Source: Brevundimonas sp. UBA5866
GTDB lineage: Bacteria > Pseudomonadota > Alphaproteobacteria > Caulobacterales > Caulobacteraceae
NCBI RefSeq assembly: GCF_002432125.1
Contig: NZ_DJFS01000097.1
Coordinates: 1-34,000 of the forward strand
Direction of reading: 5' to 3'
DNA: 34,000 nt
This document shows positions 1-7,212 of this stretch, in pieces. The first letter of the stretch is position 1. Every line of letters begins with the position of its first letter. The translations under genes and the position numbers were made by a program. Under the pieces are notes generated by a model. The model saw only the letters and a list, made by a program, of their open reading frames with translations. It ran no database searches and was not told the DNA's origin.

Positions 1-185
1 CCAAACCCAAACCCAAAGGTCCAAATCCGAAAAATCCAGGAACACATAAGCCCCCGGTAGACTGACTTCCCGACAACTTCGGCTCCGAAGAACCGCCCGC
101 CGCCGAGCGAGGTGGCTCTATACGCACCCGCCCCTGAGTCCACAACCGATTCCTTCACCAAAATCAAACTTTCGAACGAACAGAA

Positions 186-230
186 ATCGGCCGACCTGAA
201 TCGGTGAAACACCCCTTCAAGTCGGCCGAT
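186..230 (-). terminator. Probable intrinsic terminator of the TonB-dependent receptor gene
   Basis: A 15-base inverted repeat (186-200 against 216-230) contains one mismatch that becomes a G-U pair in RNA. Its 15-base loop holds a further small hairpin, GGTG-AAA-CACC, at 203-213. It lies about 38 bases past the receptor stop codon. Read on the minus strand the stem is followed by a short T-rich stretch (TTTCTGTT) rather than a clean T run, so it may need help or mainly protect the 3' end. Confidence 0.6.
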
Positions 231-267
231 CATGTGGAGCGGAGTTGCTCCGCAATCCGCCAGATAT

Positions 268-3222
268 TTAGAAGCGCTTGGTCAGCGAGATCCCCCAGAG
301 GCGCGGATCAAGAGTGAAGACGTTCGTCGTCAGCAGCGAGTCATCGCTGTTGGTGAAGGCGTCAACAATGGGCGCGTCATCAAACAGGTTCTTCACATAG
401 GCCTGTATCATCAGGTCCTGGCCCGGGAAGGCCCAGGTCGCCGTCAGGTTGACGTTGTCCCAACCGCGGATGCGATCGTACTCGGTGTTGTAGACACGGA
501 AATAGCTGTCGGCCTGTCGGTAATAGTCACCGCGAACGGTCAGCTGCGAGTTCGTCATGTGCCACGTATATTGAGCCCCCACATTGGCGGTCCAGCGCGG
601 CGCGTTAGGAAGCTCGTTTCCGCTCAGATCGGCAGCAAAGCCACGACCACGGTTGGGAGCATCCTTCCACGGATCATAGGTAATGCCCGTCAGCAGGGTG
701 AACGGGATGATGCCGGGATAGTCAGGCGTGAAAGATCCATAGCGTCCGGCGCTGCCACACAGCATGGCAAGACCGATCGAACCGAAGTTGGTTGCGGCAG
801 GTGAACTCAGCAGTCGCTCGACCACCGCCTTGGGCGCGATACAGTTCGAAGGCACCTGTACCCACGGACGCAGCAGAACCCAGTCCTCGTTACCCTGGGT
901 ACGGTTCATGATGTCGATGGACTCTTCTCCATCAGCGACGCGGGTTTTCAGGAAGCCCACATTGGCATCGACACGGAAATTCTCGAACGGATGCCAGACA
1001 GACTCGAACTCGATACCCATCGATTCCGCATTGAAATTCTCGTTCAGAGAGATGCGGTCCACGATCTGCGAGACCTGATAGTCCTGATAGTCATAATAGA
1101 AGGCCGTGACATTCAGGCTGAAGGCACCGGTCGGGCTGAGATATTTGGCACCGATCTCGTAAGCGTCGAGATATTCGGGATCGAAGGTTTCAGCGAGCGG
1201 CTGATACTGGACCACAGCCGGGTCCATGTCCGCACGCGGCGGGTTGGTGCCGCCGCCCTTATAGCCGCGGCTATAGGAGGCGTAGGTCATCATGCCGTCG
1301 AACGGCTTCCAGTCCCATACGGCGCGGCCGGTCACCGCGTTCCAGGATTGCTCGACGTCCGGCAGCGCATAATAGCCACGCGCGACGCGGCCACCCGTCG
1401 TCACCCCTACGCCATCAGCATCCCTATAACCGAGCAGAAGCTGGCTGGGATAAGGCGTAGTCGTCTTGCGGTCTTCGGTATAGCGCAGGCCAACGGTCAG
1501 ACGGTTCTTTTCGCCGATATCCCAATACCCTTCACCGAACGCAGCCCATGAACGGGTATGCACCTTGTTGAGGCTGCGGAAGTAGTTGTGACCGTCGCCG
1601 ACGAAATCGTTCAGCGGGCTATAGTCCACATAGACGCATTCGTTCTGGTTCGGGTCCTTTCCATCCAGGCAACGGCGCGTCTGGGTATCCTGATAGTTTC
1701 CGTCCTGACCGTAGAACCATTCGGCCAGGGCGCTGAAAAGGTTGTTGAAGACGAAATAGTCGTCCTGCGTTTTGAAATCGAGGAAGTTGGCACCAAGGCT
1801 GAAGTTGAAGCCACCGTCGTTGGACGACTGCAGCCGGAACTCCTGATAGATTTGCTTGTTGTCCGAGACGCTGAGATCTGCGGACTCCATCCGGCTGGAG
1901 GCACCAAGCTGCGGATCATTGTAAAGGCCGCCCGGCGCAATGCGCGACGGAACAACTACACCGTTCTTCAGCAGGTTGTCCGAGCTGTTGATGATCTCGT
2001 TCGATACGAAACGATTATAGTCCTGCGTCGCGTAGAAATCGTCTTTTGAATATGCCGTCTGCGAATAGAAAGTCAGAGTCGGCGTGATATCGAATTCGAG
2101 ATTCAACTGCACGACGTCATTTTCGGCAACGTATTTGGGCTTATAGGACGTTGCGATTTCACGCAGGTTCTTTGATTGGGTCTGGCCTGCGAACGGATCG
2201 GCATAATCGAGCAGGAAAACGGTTTTCAGCACGCCGTTCTCAAAGCGTTGGCCCATGCCAATGCCGGATGCGATGATCAACTGCCCAAGACCCAGACCGT
2301 TCGGCGTGTCGTAGGCCGCATCATTATATAGTGAGCCCGGCAGACAGCCCTGGTTCATACGCCCCGCCCATTCCAGATTGGTCAGGTTCACGCTGCCATA
2401 TCTCGTCTTGGTCGGGTCTTTGGTACACAGGGTTTTGCCCGTGCGCAGACGGTCATCGTCTTCCTCGAAATGCTCCCAGACCAGATTGGCACGGAAGCGA
2501 TCGGTCGGATTCCAGGCGGCCGAAACGCGCGTGGACCACAGGTCCCGACCATTGGTTTCTTCACCAAGGAAGGTGTTGTAGTCAAAGCCGTCGCGCTTGG
2601 TGAAACTGCCCGCCGCACGAACCGAAAAGGTATCGGTCACGGGCACGTTGATCATCGCCTGACCACGGAAGGATCCGAAATTACCGCCCTCTACCTTGAT
2701 CAGCGCTTCGAAATAGTCGCGCGGCAGGTTCGGAATCATGTTCACGACACCACCGGTCGCGTTTCGGCCATAGAGGGTTCCCTGCGGTCCGCGCAGCACC
2801 TCGACGCGCTGGACATCAAGATACTCGGATTCGAACAGACGGTTCCTCAGGAGCGGCGTGTTGTTGAAGCTGACAGCCACCGCAGGGTCCGAAGAGGCCG
2901 AAATGGCCTTGGTGCCCACGCCGCGAATGGCGAAATTGTACATGGAGAAGTTGGACTTGGAGAAGGTGACGTTCGGTACGGCGCGAAGCAGTTCCGATCC
3001 GCCCTCGATCTTCATGGAATCCAGATTTTCAGCGCTAAGTGCCGTAACCGCAATGGGCACGTCGCGGATCGCCTGTTCACGTTTCTGGGCGGTGACGATG
3101 ACCTCGCCGACCTCTGTGGGATCGGCTTCCTGGGCAAGAGCGACAGGAGCAATAGCTCCGACAAGAGCAACGACCGAAGCGGTGACAGCCCACTTCGCGC
3201 GAACGCGACCAGCGTAAGGCAT
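268..3222 (-). CDS. TonB-dependent outer-membrane receptor
   Basis: The 984-residue protein is an outer-membrane beta-barrel that imports a substrate with energy from TonB-ExbB-ExbD. Residues 1-30 form a Sec signal peptide ending in ALA before QEADP. The segment around 39-47 (GEVIVTAQK) is TonB-box/plug-start like. The plug carries the RGPQGTLYGRNATGG signature at about 144-158. The rest is barrel, ending in a C-terminal phenylalanine (KRF) as BAM-inserted proteins do. The length and the plug type match the large receptors abundant in Caulobacterales and sphingomonads, which handle organic substrates as well as siderophores, so the ligand cannot be read off. The ATG at 3222 has a GGGGAGG ribosome-binding site 11 bases upstream. 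It diverges from an FAD dehydrogenase, which suggests shared control and an organic substrate; that is inference. Confidence 0.95.
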   Translation of the reverse strand: MPYAGRVRAKWAVTASVVALVGAIAPVALAQEADPTEVGEVIVTAQKREQAIRDVPIAVTALSAENLDSMKIEGGSELLRAVPNVTFSKSNFSMYNFAIRGVGTKAISASSDPAVAVSFNNTPLLRNRLFESEYLDVQRVEVLRGPQGTLYGRNATGGVVNMIPNLPRDYFEALIKVEGGNFGSFRGQAMINVPVTDTFSVRAAGSFTKRDGFDYNTFLGEETNGRDLWSTRVSAAWNPTDRFRANLVWEHFEEDDDRLRTGKTLCTKDPTKTRYGSVNLTNLEWAGRMNQGCLPGSLYNDAAYDTPNGLGLGQLIIASGIGMGQRFENGVLKTVFLLDYADPFAGQTQSKNLREIATSYKPKYVAENDVVQLNLEFDITPTLTFYSQTAYSKDDFYATQDYNRFVSNEIINSSDNLLKNGVVVPSRIAPGGLYNDPQLGASSRMESADLSVSDNKQIYQEFRLQSSNDGGFNFSLGANFLDFKTQDDYFVFNNLFSALAEWFYGQDGNYQDTQTRRCLDGKDPNQNECVYVDYSPLNDFVGDGHNYFRSLNKVHTRSWAAFGEGYWDIGEKNRLTVGLRYTEDRKTTTPYPSQLLLGYRDADGVGVTTGGRVARGYYALPDVEQSWNAVTGRAVWDWKPFDGMMTYASYSRGYKGGGTNPPRADMDPAVVQYQPLAETFDPEYLDAYEIGAKYLSPTGAFSLNVTAFYYDYQDYQVSQIVDRISLNENFNAESMGIEFESVWHPFENFRVDANVGFLKTRVADGEESIDIMNRTQGNEDWVLLRPWVQVPSNCIAPKAVVERLLSSPAATNFGSIGLAMLCGSAGRYGSFTPDYPGIIPFTLLTGITYDPWKDAPNRGRGFAADLSGNELPNAPRWTANVGAQYTWHMTNSQLTVRGDYYRQADSYFRVYNTEYDRIRGWDNVNLTATWAFPGQDLMIQAYVKNLFDDAPIVDAFTNSDDSLLTTNVFTLDPRLWGISLTKRF

Positions 3223-3250
3223 ACGAATTAAAACCTCCCCAGCGGGCGGT

Positions 3251-3260
3251 CGTAGCTACG
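3251..3260. repeat. 10-base perfect palindrome in the receptor 5' leader
   Basis: CGTAGCTACG is self-complementary and sits just upstream of the receptor's ribosome-binding site. It is nested within a wider inverted pair, GGCGGTC at 3245-3251 and GACCGCC at 3281-3287. Near the start codon on the minus strand it could form a hairpin in the leader or act as an operator. Function is not shown. Confidence 0.35.
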
Positions 3261-3298
3261 CGGGAGACCACCCTATTATTGACCGCCTGATTGTGGGT

Positions 3299-3321
3299 TG
3301 CGACCGGGCGGATCGGTCGCA
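3299..3321. promoter_or_regulatory. 8-base inverted repeat in the receptor leader or promoter
   Basis: TGCGACCG (3299-3306) and CGGTCGCA (3314-3321) are perfect inverted arms around a 7-base spacer. They lie between the presumed receptor promoter and its start codon, where they could be an operator or a leader hairpin. No T run follows, so this is not a terminator. Confidence 0.4.
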
Positions 3322-3355
3322 TACCTGCGCTATATCAATCCACTTGCTGACCATA

Positions 3356-3375
3356 CTGTCAATACTTGTTTACAG
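3356..3375 (-). promoter_or_regulatory. Candidate receptor promoter -35 box inside an imperfect palindrome
   Basis: On the minus strand a consensus -35 hexamer TTGACA occupies 3362-3357, pointing at the receptor gene. AT-rich sequence near 3330-3339 could supply a weak -10, but no hexamer there is convincing. The -35 lies within the imperfect 20-base palindrome CTGTCAATACTTGTTTACAG (3356-3375). The arrangement TGTAAA-N6-TTGACA resembles a TyrR-type box with one mismatch, although the TyrR consensus comes from gammaproteobacteria. An operator overlapping -35 would fit repression. Confidence 0.4.
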
Positions 3376-3421
3376 CGATGTGCGTTGGCGCGCGATCGAC
3401 TGCAACTTTAAGATCACGGAC

Positions 3422-3455
3422 AAAAAACGGCCGCCCCGCGGGTGACGAGGCGGCC
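3422..3455 (-). terminator. Intrinsic terminator on the minus strand without an obvious upstream gene
   Basis: Read on the minus strand, GGCCGCC (3455-3449) pairs with GGCGGCC (3435-3429) across a 13-base loop and is followed by a run of six T (3427-3422). On the plus strand no T run follows, so the direction is clear. The nearest gene to the right is on the plus strand. The terminator must therefore end a non-coding minus-strand transcript or act as an attenuator ahead of the receptor gene. Confidence 0.6.
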
Positions 3456-3590
3456 ATCAGTCGGGCACCGTTCAGAACGGGCCAACAGCAGGATCGCCGT
3501 CTGGTGAGGATGCCGATTCCAGAACGACGGTTCCGGTTCAGAGAAGCGGAAGCCTGTCCAGAATGACACTGTTTACGTTTATGTCAATAT
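3456..3590 (-). ncRNA. Candidate small RNA or attenuated leader ending at the 3422-3455 terminator
   Basis: A TTGACA hexamer on the minus strand (3587-3582), with CATTCT 16 bases downstream (3565-3560), could start a transcript of roughly 130 bases that ends at the terminator just described. The transcribed stretch is structured: a palindrome CCGTTC-A-GAACGG at 3468-3480 and a stem with GAAC/GTTC core at 3519-3536. I see no credible reading frame. If the terminator reads through, the transcript would continue into the receptor gene about 330 bases on. All of this is inferred from sequence elements. Confidence 0.3.
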
Positions 3591-3594
3591 TGAC
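3569..3594. promoter_or_regulatory. Candidate operator upstream of the FAD dehydrogenase, shared with the tetR start region
   Basis: TTTACGTTTATGTCAAT at 3572-3588 matches 14 of 17 positions of a site at the tetR start (7196-7212). Its right part belongs to the perfect 12-base palindrome GTCAATATTGAC (3583-3594). A plus-strand -35-like TTGACC (3590-3595), with AAGGTA 18 bases further on, could be the dehydrogenase promoter, so a bound regulator would block it. Confidence 0.4.
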
Positions 3595-3599
3595 CTTTC

Positions 3600-3611
3600 C
3601 CTGCATGCAGG
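3600..3611. promoter_or_regulatory. 12-base perfect palindrome in the dehydrogenase promoter region
   Basis: CCTGCATGCAGG is fully self-complementary and lies five bases from the GTCAATATTGAC palindrome. It falls in the spacer of the putative dehydrogenase promoter. Two adjacent 12-base palindromes suggest regulator binding, but no known family consensus is recognised. Confidence 0.35.
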
Positions 3612-3690
3612 ACAAGGTAGACCCGCATTCGCCCACCCCTCCCCCTACGGTGGCGCGAACAGCCATTGTCCCGCACCTCGAGGAGCCGTC

Positions 3691-5373
3691 ATGGACGCGG
3701 ATGTGATTGTTGTAGGGGCCGGTCTGGCCGGACTGGTGACCGCGCACGAGTTGCGCCGCAAGGGCCATCGTGTGGCCCTGCTCGATCAGGAGAACGCCCA
3801 CAATCTGGGCGGTCAGGCGTTTTGGTCTTTTGGCGGTCTGTTTCTGGTCGACAGCCCCCAGCAAAGACGCCTCGGCATTCGCGACAGTCTGGACCTGGCG
3901 TGGCGTGACTGGTGCGGTAGCGCAGGGTGGGACCGGCTGTCCGGCCCCTTGGACGAGGACTATTGGGCCCAACAATGGGGCCGCGCCTATGTGGAATTCG
4001 CCGCCGGCGAGAAACGCCACTGGATCAAGGCTAATGGAATCAGCCTGACCCCTATGGTCGGCTGGGCCGAGAGAGGCGGCGGACGGGCCGATGGCCACGG
4101 CAACTCCGTCCCTCGCTTTCATGTCGCCTGGGGCACAGGCACCGGTGTGTCCGAGCCCTTTGCCGACAGCGCCCGTGAAGCGAACAAGGAAGGCACACTG
4201 TCCTTCTACCACCGCCATCGGGTTGACGCTCTGATCGTCGAGGCCGGCCGCGTTGTCGGCGTCGAGGGTACAGTGCTGGCAGATGACGATGCGCCGCGCG
4301 CCGTCCCAACCAATCGCACACCTGCCGGCAGTTTCAGTCTGCGGGCCACGGCTGTCGTACTGGCCACCGGCGGGATTGGCGGCAACCACGAACTGGTGCG
4401 TCGATACTGGCCCGAACGGTTGGGTCAGCCTCCCCGCGAAATGATAACCGGCGTGCCCGCCTATGTTGACGGTCGTATGCTTGATATCGCCGGTGATGCC
4501 GGTGCCCGCCTCGTGAACCGCGACCGCATGTGGCACTATGTCGAGGGCGTACGGAACTGGGACCCCATATGGCCGCGCCATGCCATCCGGATCCTGCCCG
4601 GTCCGTCGCCCCTATGGCTGGATGCGCTGGGGCGTCGCCTGCCCTTCCCGGCCCTGCCCGGCTATGACACCGTCGCCACTCTGAAATATCTGCGCACCAC
4701 GCCCGACATCGCGGCCTATGACCACAGCTGGTTCATCGTCACCCGCGATATCATGGCCAAGGAGTTCGCCTTGTCGGGATCGGAGCAGAACCGCGACATC
4801 ACAGAGCGCAGACGCCTGTCCGTATTCATGTCGCGCCTGTCGTCAGAACCGCCCGCCGAGGTCGAGGCCTTCCGCCAGCATGGTGCGGACTTTGTGACCG
4901 CCGACGATCTGGAGACACTGGTCGCGCAGATGAACGCCCTGACCGATACGCCCCTGCTGGATGCCGCGCATGTGCGCCGCCAGATCGAGGATCGTGACGC
5001 CCAGGTGAACAACCCCTATGCCAAGGATGTGCAGATACAGGGCATTCACAACAGCCGCCGCTATCTGGGTGACCGGCTGGCGCGGACGACAAAGCCGCAT
5101 CGCCTTCTGGATCCGGCGCATGGGCCCCTGATCGGGATCAAGCTGCACACACTGACGCGCAAATCCCTGGGCGGGCTGCAGACCGACCTGTCTTCGCGCG
5201 TACTGAAACCCGACGGCACCGTGTTCGAGGGCCTGTATGCCGCAGGCGAGGCCTGCGGTTTCGGCGGCGGCGGCGTGCACGGCTATAATGCGCTGGAGGG
5301 AACATTCCTGGGCGGCTGCATATTCTCGGGTTTGACAGCAGGCCACGCCCTGAACGACGTTCTGTCGGCATAA
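3691..5373 (+). CDS. FAD-binding dehydrogenase of the fumarate reductase/ketosteroid dehydrogenase type
   Basis: The 560-residue flavoprotein has an N-terminal Rossmann dinucleotide fold with GAGLAG at 9-14, an acidic residue at the end of the second strand (LLDQE, 30-34) and the GGQAFWSFGGL segment at 40-50. The C-terminal FAD-binding part carries AAGEACGFGGGGVHGYN near 515-532. The pattern matches the putative FAD-binding dehydrogenases related to fumarate reductase and 3-ketosteroid delta-1-dehydrogenase. Its exact substrate is not established, and I do not claim steroid activity. No signal peptide is visible, so it should be cytoplasmic. GAGGAG lies five bases before the ATG. The symporter gene follows 61 bases downstream on the same strand, probably in one transcript, so the two may handle the same compound. 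Confidence 0.92.
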   Translation: MDADVIVVGAGLAGLVTAHELRRKGHRVALLDQENAHNLGGQAFWSFGGLFLVDSPQQRRLGIRDSLDLAWRDWCGSAGWDRLSGPLDEDYWAQQWGRAYVEFAAGEKRHWIKANGISLTPMVGWAERGGGRADGHGNSVPRFHVAWGTGTGVSEPFADSAREANKEGTLSFYHRHRVDALIVEAGRVVGVEGTVLADDDAPRAVPTNRTPAGSFSLRATAVVLATGGIGGNHELVRRYWPERLGQPPREMITGVPAYVDGRMLDIAGDAGARLVNRDRMWHYVEGVRNWDPIWPRHAIRILPGPSPLWLDALGRRLPFPALPGYDTVATLKYLRTTPDIAAYDHSWFIVTRDIMAKEFALSGSEQNRDITERRRLSVFMSRLSSEPPAEVEAFRQHGADFVTADDLETLVAQMNALTDTPLLDAAHVRRQIEDRDAQVNNPYAKDVQIQGIHNSRRYLGDRLARTTKPHRLLDPAHGPLIGIKLHTLTRKSLGGLQTDLSSRVLKPDGTVFEGLYAAGEACGFGGGGVHGYNALEGTFLGGCIFSGLTAGHALNDVLSA

Positions 5374-5434
5374 GACCAAGACCGCAAGGGCGGCTCCCTG
5401 ACATCTCCATGTATCTGCGGGGAGGCAGATTTCT

Positions 5435-6307
5435 ATGGACTCATCGATTGTATTGATTGGCCTGCCGATCGCGCTGGGCATCATCATGTTCGGCCTGGGG
5501 CTGGACCTTACGCCCGCAGACTTTGCCCGCGTGGCACAAAGACCCAAGGCCGCCATCGTGGCCCTGACCTGTCAGCTGATTGTGCTGCCTCTCGTATGTT
5601 TCGGCCTGTGTCTGGCGTTCAATCTGCCGCCGCTGCTGGCGGTCGGTATGATGCTGCTGGCCGCCTCACCGGGGGGCACGACCGCAAATCTTTACAGCCA
5701 CCTGTTCCGTGGCGATGTGGCCCTCAATATCAGTCTTACCGCTATCAACTCGGTGATTGCCGTCTTTACCCTGCCGATCATCGTCAATCTGTCGGTGGCC
5801 TATTTCCAGCCAGGCGACATGCAGGTCGGGCTCCAATTCAGAAAGACACTGGAAGTCTTTCTGATTGTGCTGGTGCCGGTGATGGCGGGTATGGCGGTGC
5901 GCCGTATGAGGCCCGCCTTTGCCAAGGCGATGGACAAGCCGGTCCGGCTGGCCTCCATCCTGATCTTGACCTTGGTCATTCTGGGCGCGGCCTTGTCCGG
6001 CCGTGAGGCGCTTTTGGCCAATCTCGGCAGTCTGGTCGGCATCGTCGTGGCGTTCTGCCTGCTCAGCCTCAGCCTCGGGTTTGCCATTCCCCGCCTGCTC
6101 AGGATCGATCGCGCGCAGTCGATTGCCAGCAGTTTCGAGGTCGGATTGCACAATGCCACCCTGGCCATTGTGATCGCCCAGTCCGTTCTGCAAAGCCCGC
6201 AGATGACCCTGCCCGCCGCCATCTATGGCGTATTGATGTTCCCGCTGGCCGCGGCCTTCGGCTTTATACTGACACGGCAACGCACAGCCCTGGGCTCAAG
6301 GCGATAA
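5435..6307 (+). CDS. Bile acid:sodium symporter family transporter
   Basis: The 290-residue integral membrane protein has about nine or ten hydrophobic segments. The two crossover regions typical of the family are visible: ASPGGTTANLYSHL at 77-90 and EVGLHNATLAI at 235-245. Family members couple organic anion uptake to Na+. Bacterial substrates are often not bile acids, and some members are annotated for pantoate or other carboxylates. The start is set by GGGGAGG at 5419-5425, nine bases from the ATG. This site sits in the loop of a 6-base hairpin (ATCTGC 5413-5418, GCAGAT 5425-5430), which could present or modulate it. The gene probably forms an operon with the FAD dehydrogenase, and its stop codon overlaps a bidirectional terminator. 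Confidence 0.92.
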   Translation: MDSSIVLIGLPIALGIIMFGLGLDLTPADFARVAQRPKAAIVALTCQLIVLPLVCFGLCLAFNLPPLLAVGMMLLAASPGGTTANLYSHLFRGDVALNISLTAINSVIAVFTLPIIVNLSVAYFQPGDMQVGLQFRKTLEVFLIVLVPVMAGMAVRRMRPAFAKAMDKPVRLASILILTLVILGAALSGREALLANLGSLVGIVVAFCLLSLSLGFAIPRLLRIDRAQSIASSFEVGLHNATLAIVIAQSVLQSPQMTLPAAIYGVLMFPLAAAFGFILTRQRTALGSRR

Positions 6308-6333
6308 AGGGGCGGCCATCCGGTCGCCCCTTT
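6306..6333. terminator. Bidirectional intrinsic terminator between symporter and coq4-like gene
   Basis: AAAGGGGCG (6306-6314) and CGCCCCTTT (6325-6333) are perfect arms. A G-U and two G-C pairs extend the stem to 12 base pairs with an ATCC tetraloop. A-runs on one side and T-runs on the other serve both strands. It separates two convergent genes and begins inside the symporter stop codon. Confidence 0.85.
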
Positions 6334-6336
6334 CCT

Positions 6337-7143
6337 TCAGGCCGCCTTTGCCCCGCGATAGGCATTGCGCAGATGCCGGGGCACTTTGTCGTAGATGACC
6401 GGTTCGGGGATTTTCAGAACCCGCCGCGCCTCTTCCAGAGGCATGGCCAACAGGGCGGCATAATCGACACCGGGCAGCCATTCGGCTTTGCGTCCATCAC
6501 GCCACGCCTGCCAAACGGCCCGCGCGCACGGATAACCGGTACGCGCTCTGGCGAACTGGATTGCGATAGCCACAGCAATGACGCCGAAGCCCTTGCTGCG
6601 TGTCTGCGGCAAGGAGAAAGCCACAACACAGGCCTCGCCCAGCGCATCCGCGCCATAACCCGTCAGCACATGCCAGATATCGTGCACATCACGCAGACGC
6701 CGCGCGAACCAGGCATGCGGATGCTGGGCCTCGATTTCACTATCCCTGACCTTGCGGCTTTCATCGGCAAGGCCGTAGGCGGAAAAATTCTGCGATTTGA
6801 TAAAATTGAGGTAAGCTTCGCCGACACTACCCGTTGGCAGTTGTCTTAACTGGTTATAGTCCTGAAGTAATTCCGCAATCTCCGCACGGCGGTAAGCCTC
6901 GACGCCGCCCACAGGGGTCTCGAGTAACCTACGGTACCCCCATTCGATTGAACGCCCAACCAATGCGTTCATAATTTCAAAGACTTGTTCGGTATCGTCC
7001 TTGTCCGCAACCAGCCTTCTCAACGCACGAATGGCACGTAAGGGTTGCACTTGTTTTCTAACAAGAGTTGACGAAGGCTGAGACACAACCGTTTTGTTGT
7101 GTAATGTTTCCGCAAGGTCACCTTGAGCGGTTAGCGTCGCCAC
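6337..7143 (-). CDS. Coq4-family protein (ubiquinone biosynthesis)
   Basis: The protein has 268 residues from a GTG start at 7143, chosen because AAAGGAA lies about seven bases upstream and no in-frame ATG occurs early; the open frame extends further but that part is antisense to tetR. It carries the Coq4 metal motif HDxxH-x11-E exactly: H154, D155, H158 and E170 in HDIWHVLTGYGADALGE. Coq4 is a peripheral inner-membrane component of ubiquinone assembly, linked to processing of ring carbon C1. Bacterial homologues are common in alphaproteobacteria, but their role is less settled. It is transcribed divergently from tetR with about 46-61 bases between the start codons, so the regulator is likely to affect it. 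Confidence 0.85.
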   Translation of the reverse strand: MATLTAQGDLAETLHNKTVVSQPSSTLVRKQVQPLRAIRALRRLVADKDDTEQVFEIMNALVGRSIEWGYRRLLETPVGGVEAYRRAEIAELLQDYNQLRQLPTGSVGEAYLNFIKSQNFSAYGLADESRKVRDSEIEAQHPHAWFARRLRDVHDIWHVLTGYGADALGEACVVAFSLPQTRSKGFGVIAVAIAIQFARARTGYPCARAVWQAWRDGRKAEWLPGVDYAALLAMPLEEARRVLKIPEPVIYDKVPRHLRNAYRGAKAA

Positions 7144-7192
7144 TTGAAGTTCCTTTCGTTTTCGTGCGTAAGAAACTCTACCTACACGGATG

Positions 7193-7212
7193 TCATTTAC
7201 ATCAATGTCAAT
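7193..7212. promoter_or_regulatory. Candidate TetR operator at the tetR start codon
   Basis: TTTACATCAATGTCAAT (7196-7212) contains the near-palindrome TTTACA-N4-TGTCAA and matches the element at 3572-3588 in 14 of 17 bases. It covers the ATG at 7205 and lies within the short gap to coq4. On the minus strand it contains TTGACA (7211-7206), which could be a -35 box for the coq4 promoter. Self-regulation by the TetR protein is a natural reading but is inference. Confidence 0.4.

Noticed and set aside
1..30. CCAAAC-type short repeat at the left edge
   Set aside because: Only about three imperfect units are visible at the window border, too few to call a repeat element.
3356..3375. TyrR box at the receptor promoter
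   Set aside because: TGTAAA-N6-TTGACA differs from the TyrR consensus by one base, but that regulator is known from gammaproteobacteria and no TyrR-like gene is present here, so it is kept only as a palindrome.
3538..4581. 347-residue minus-strand frame upstream of the orphan terminator at 3422-3455
   Set aside because: It would supply a gene for that terminator, but it is antisense to the conserved FAD domain of the dehydrogenase and its sequence has no domain features.
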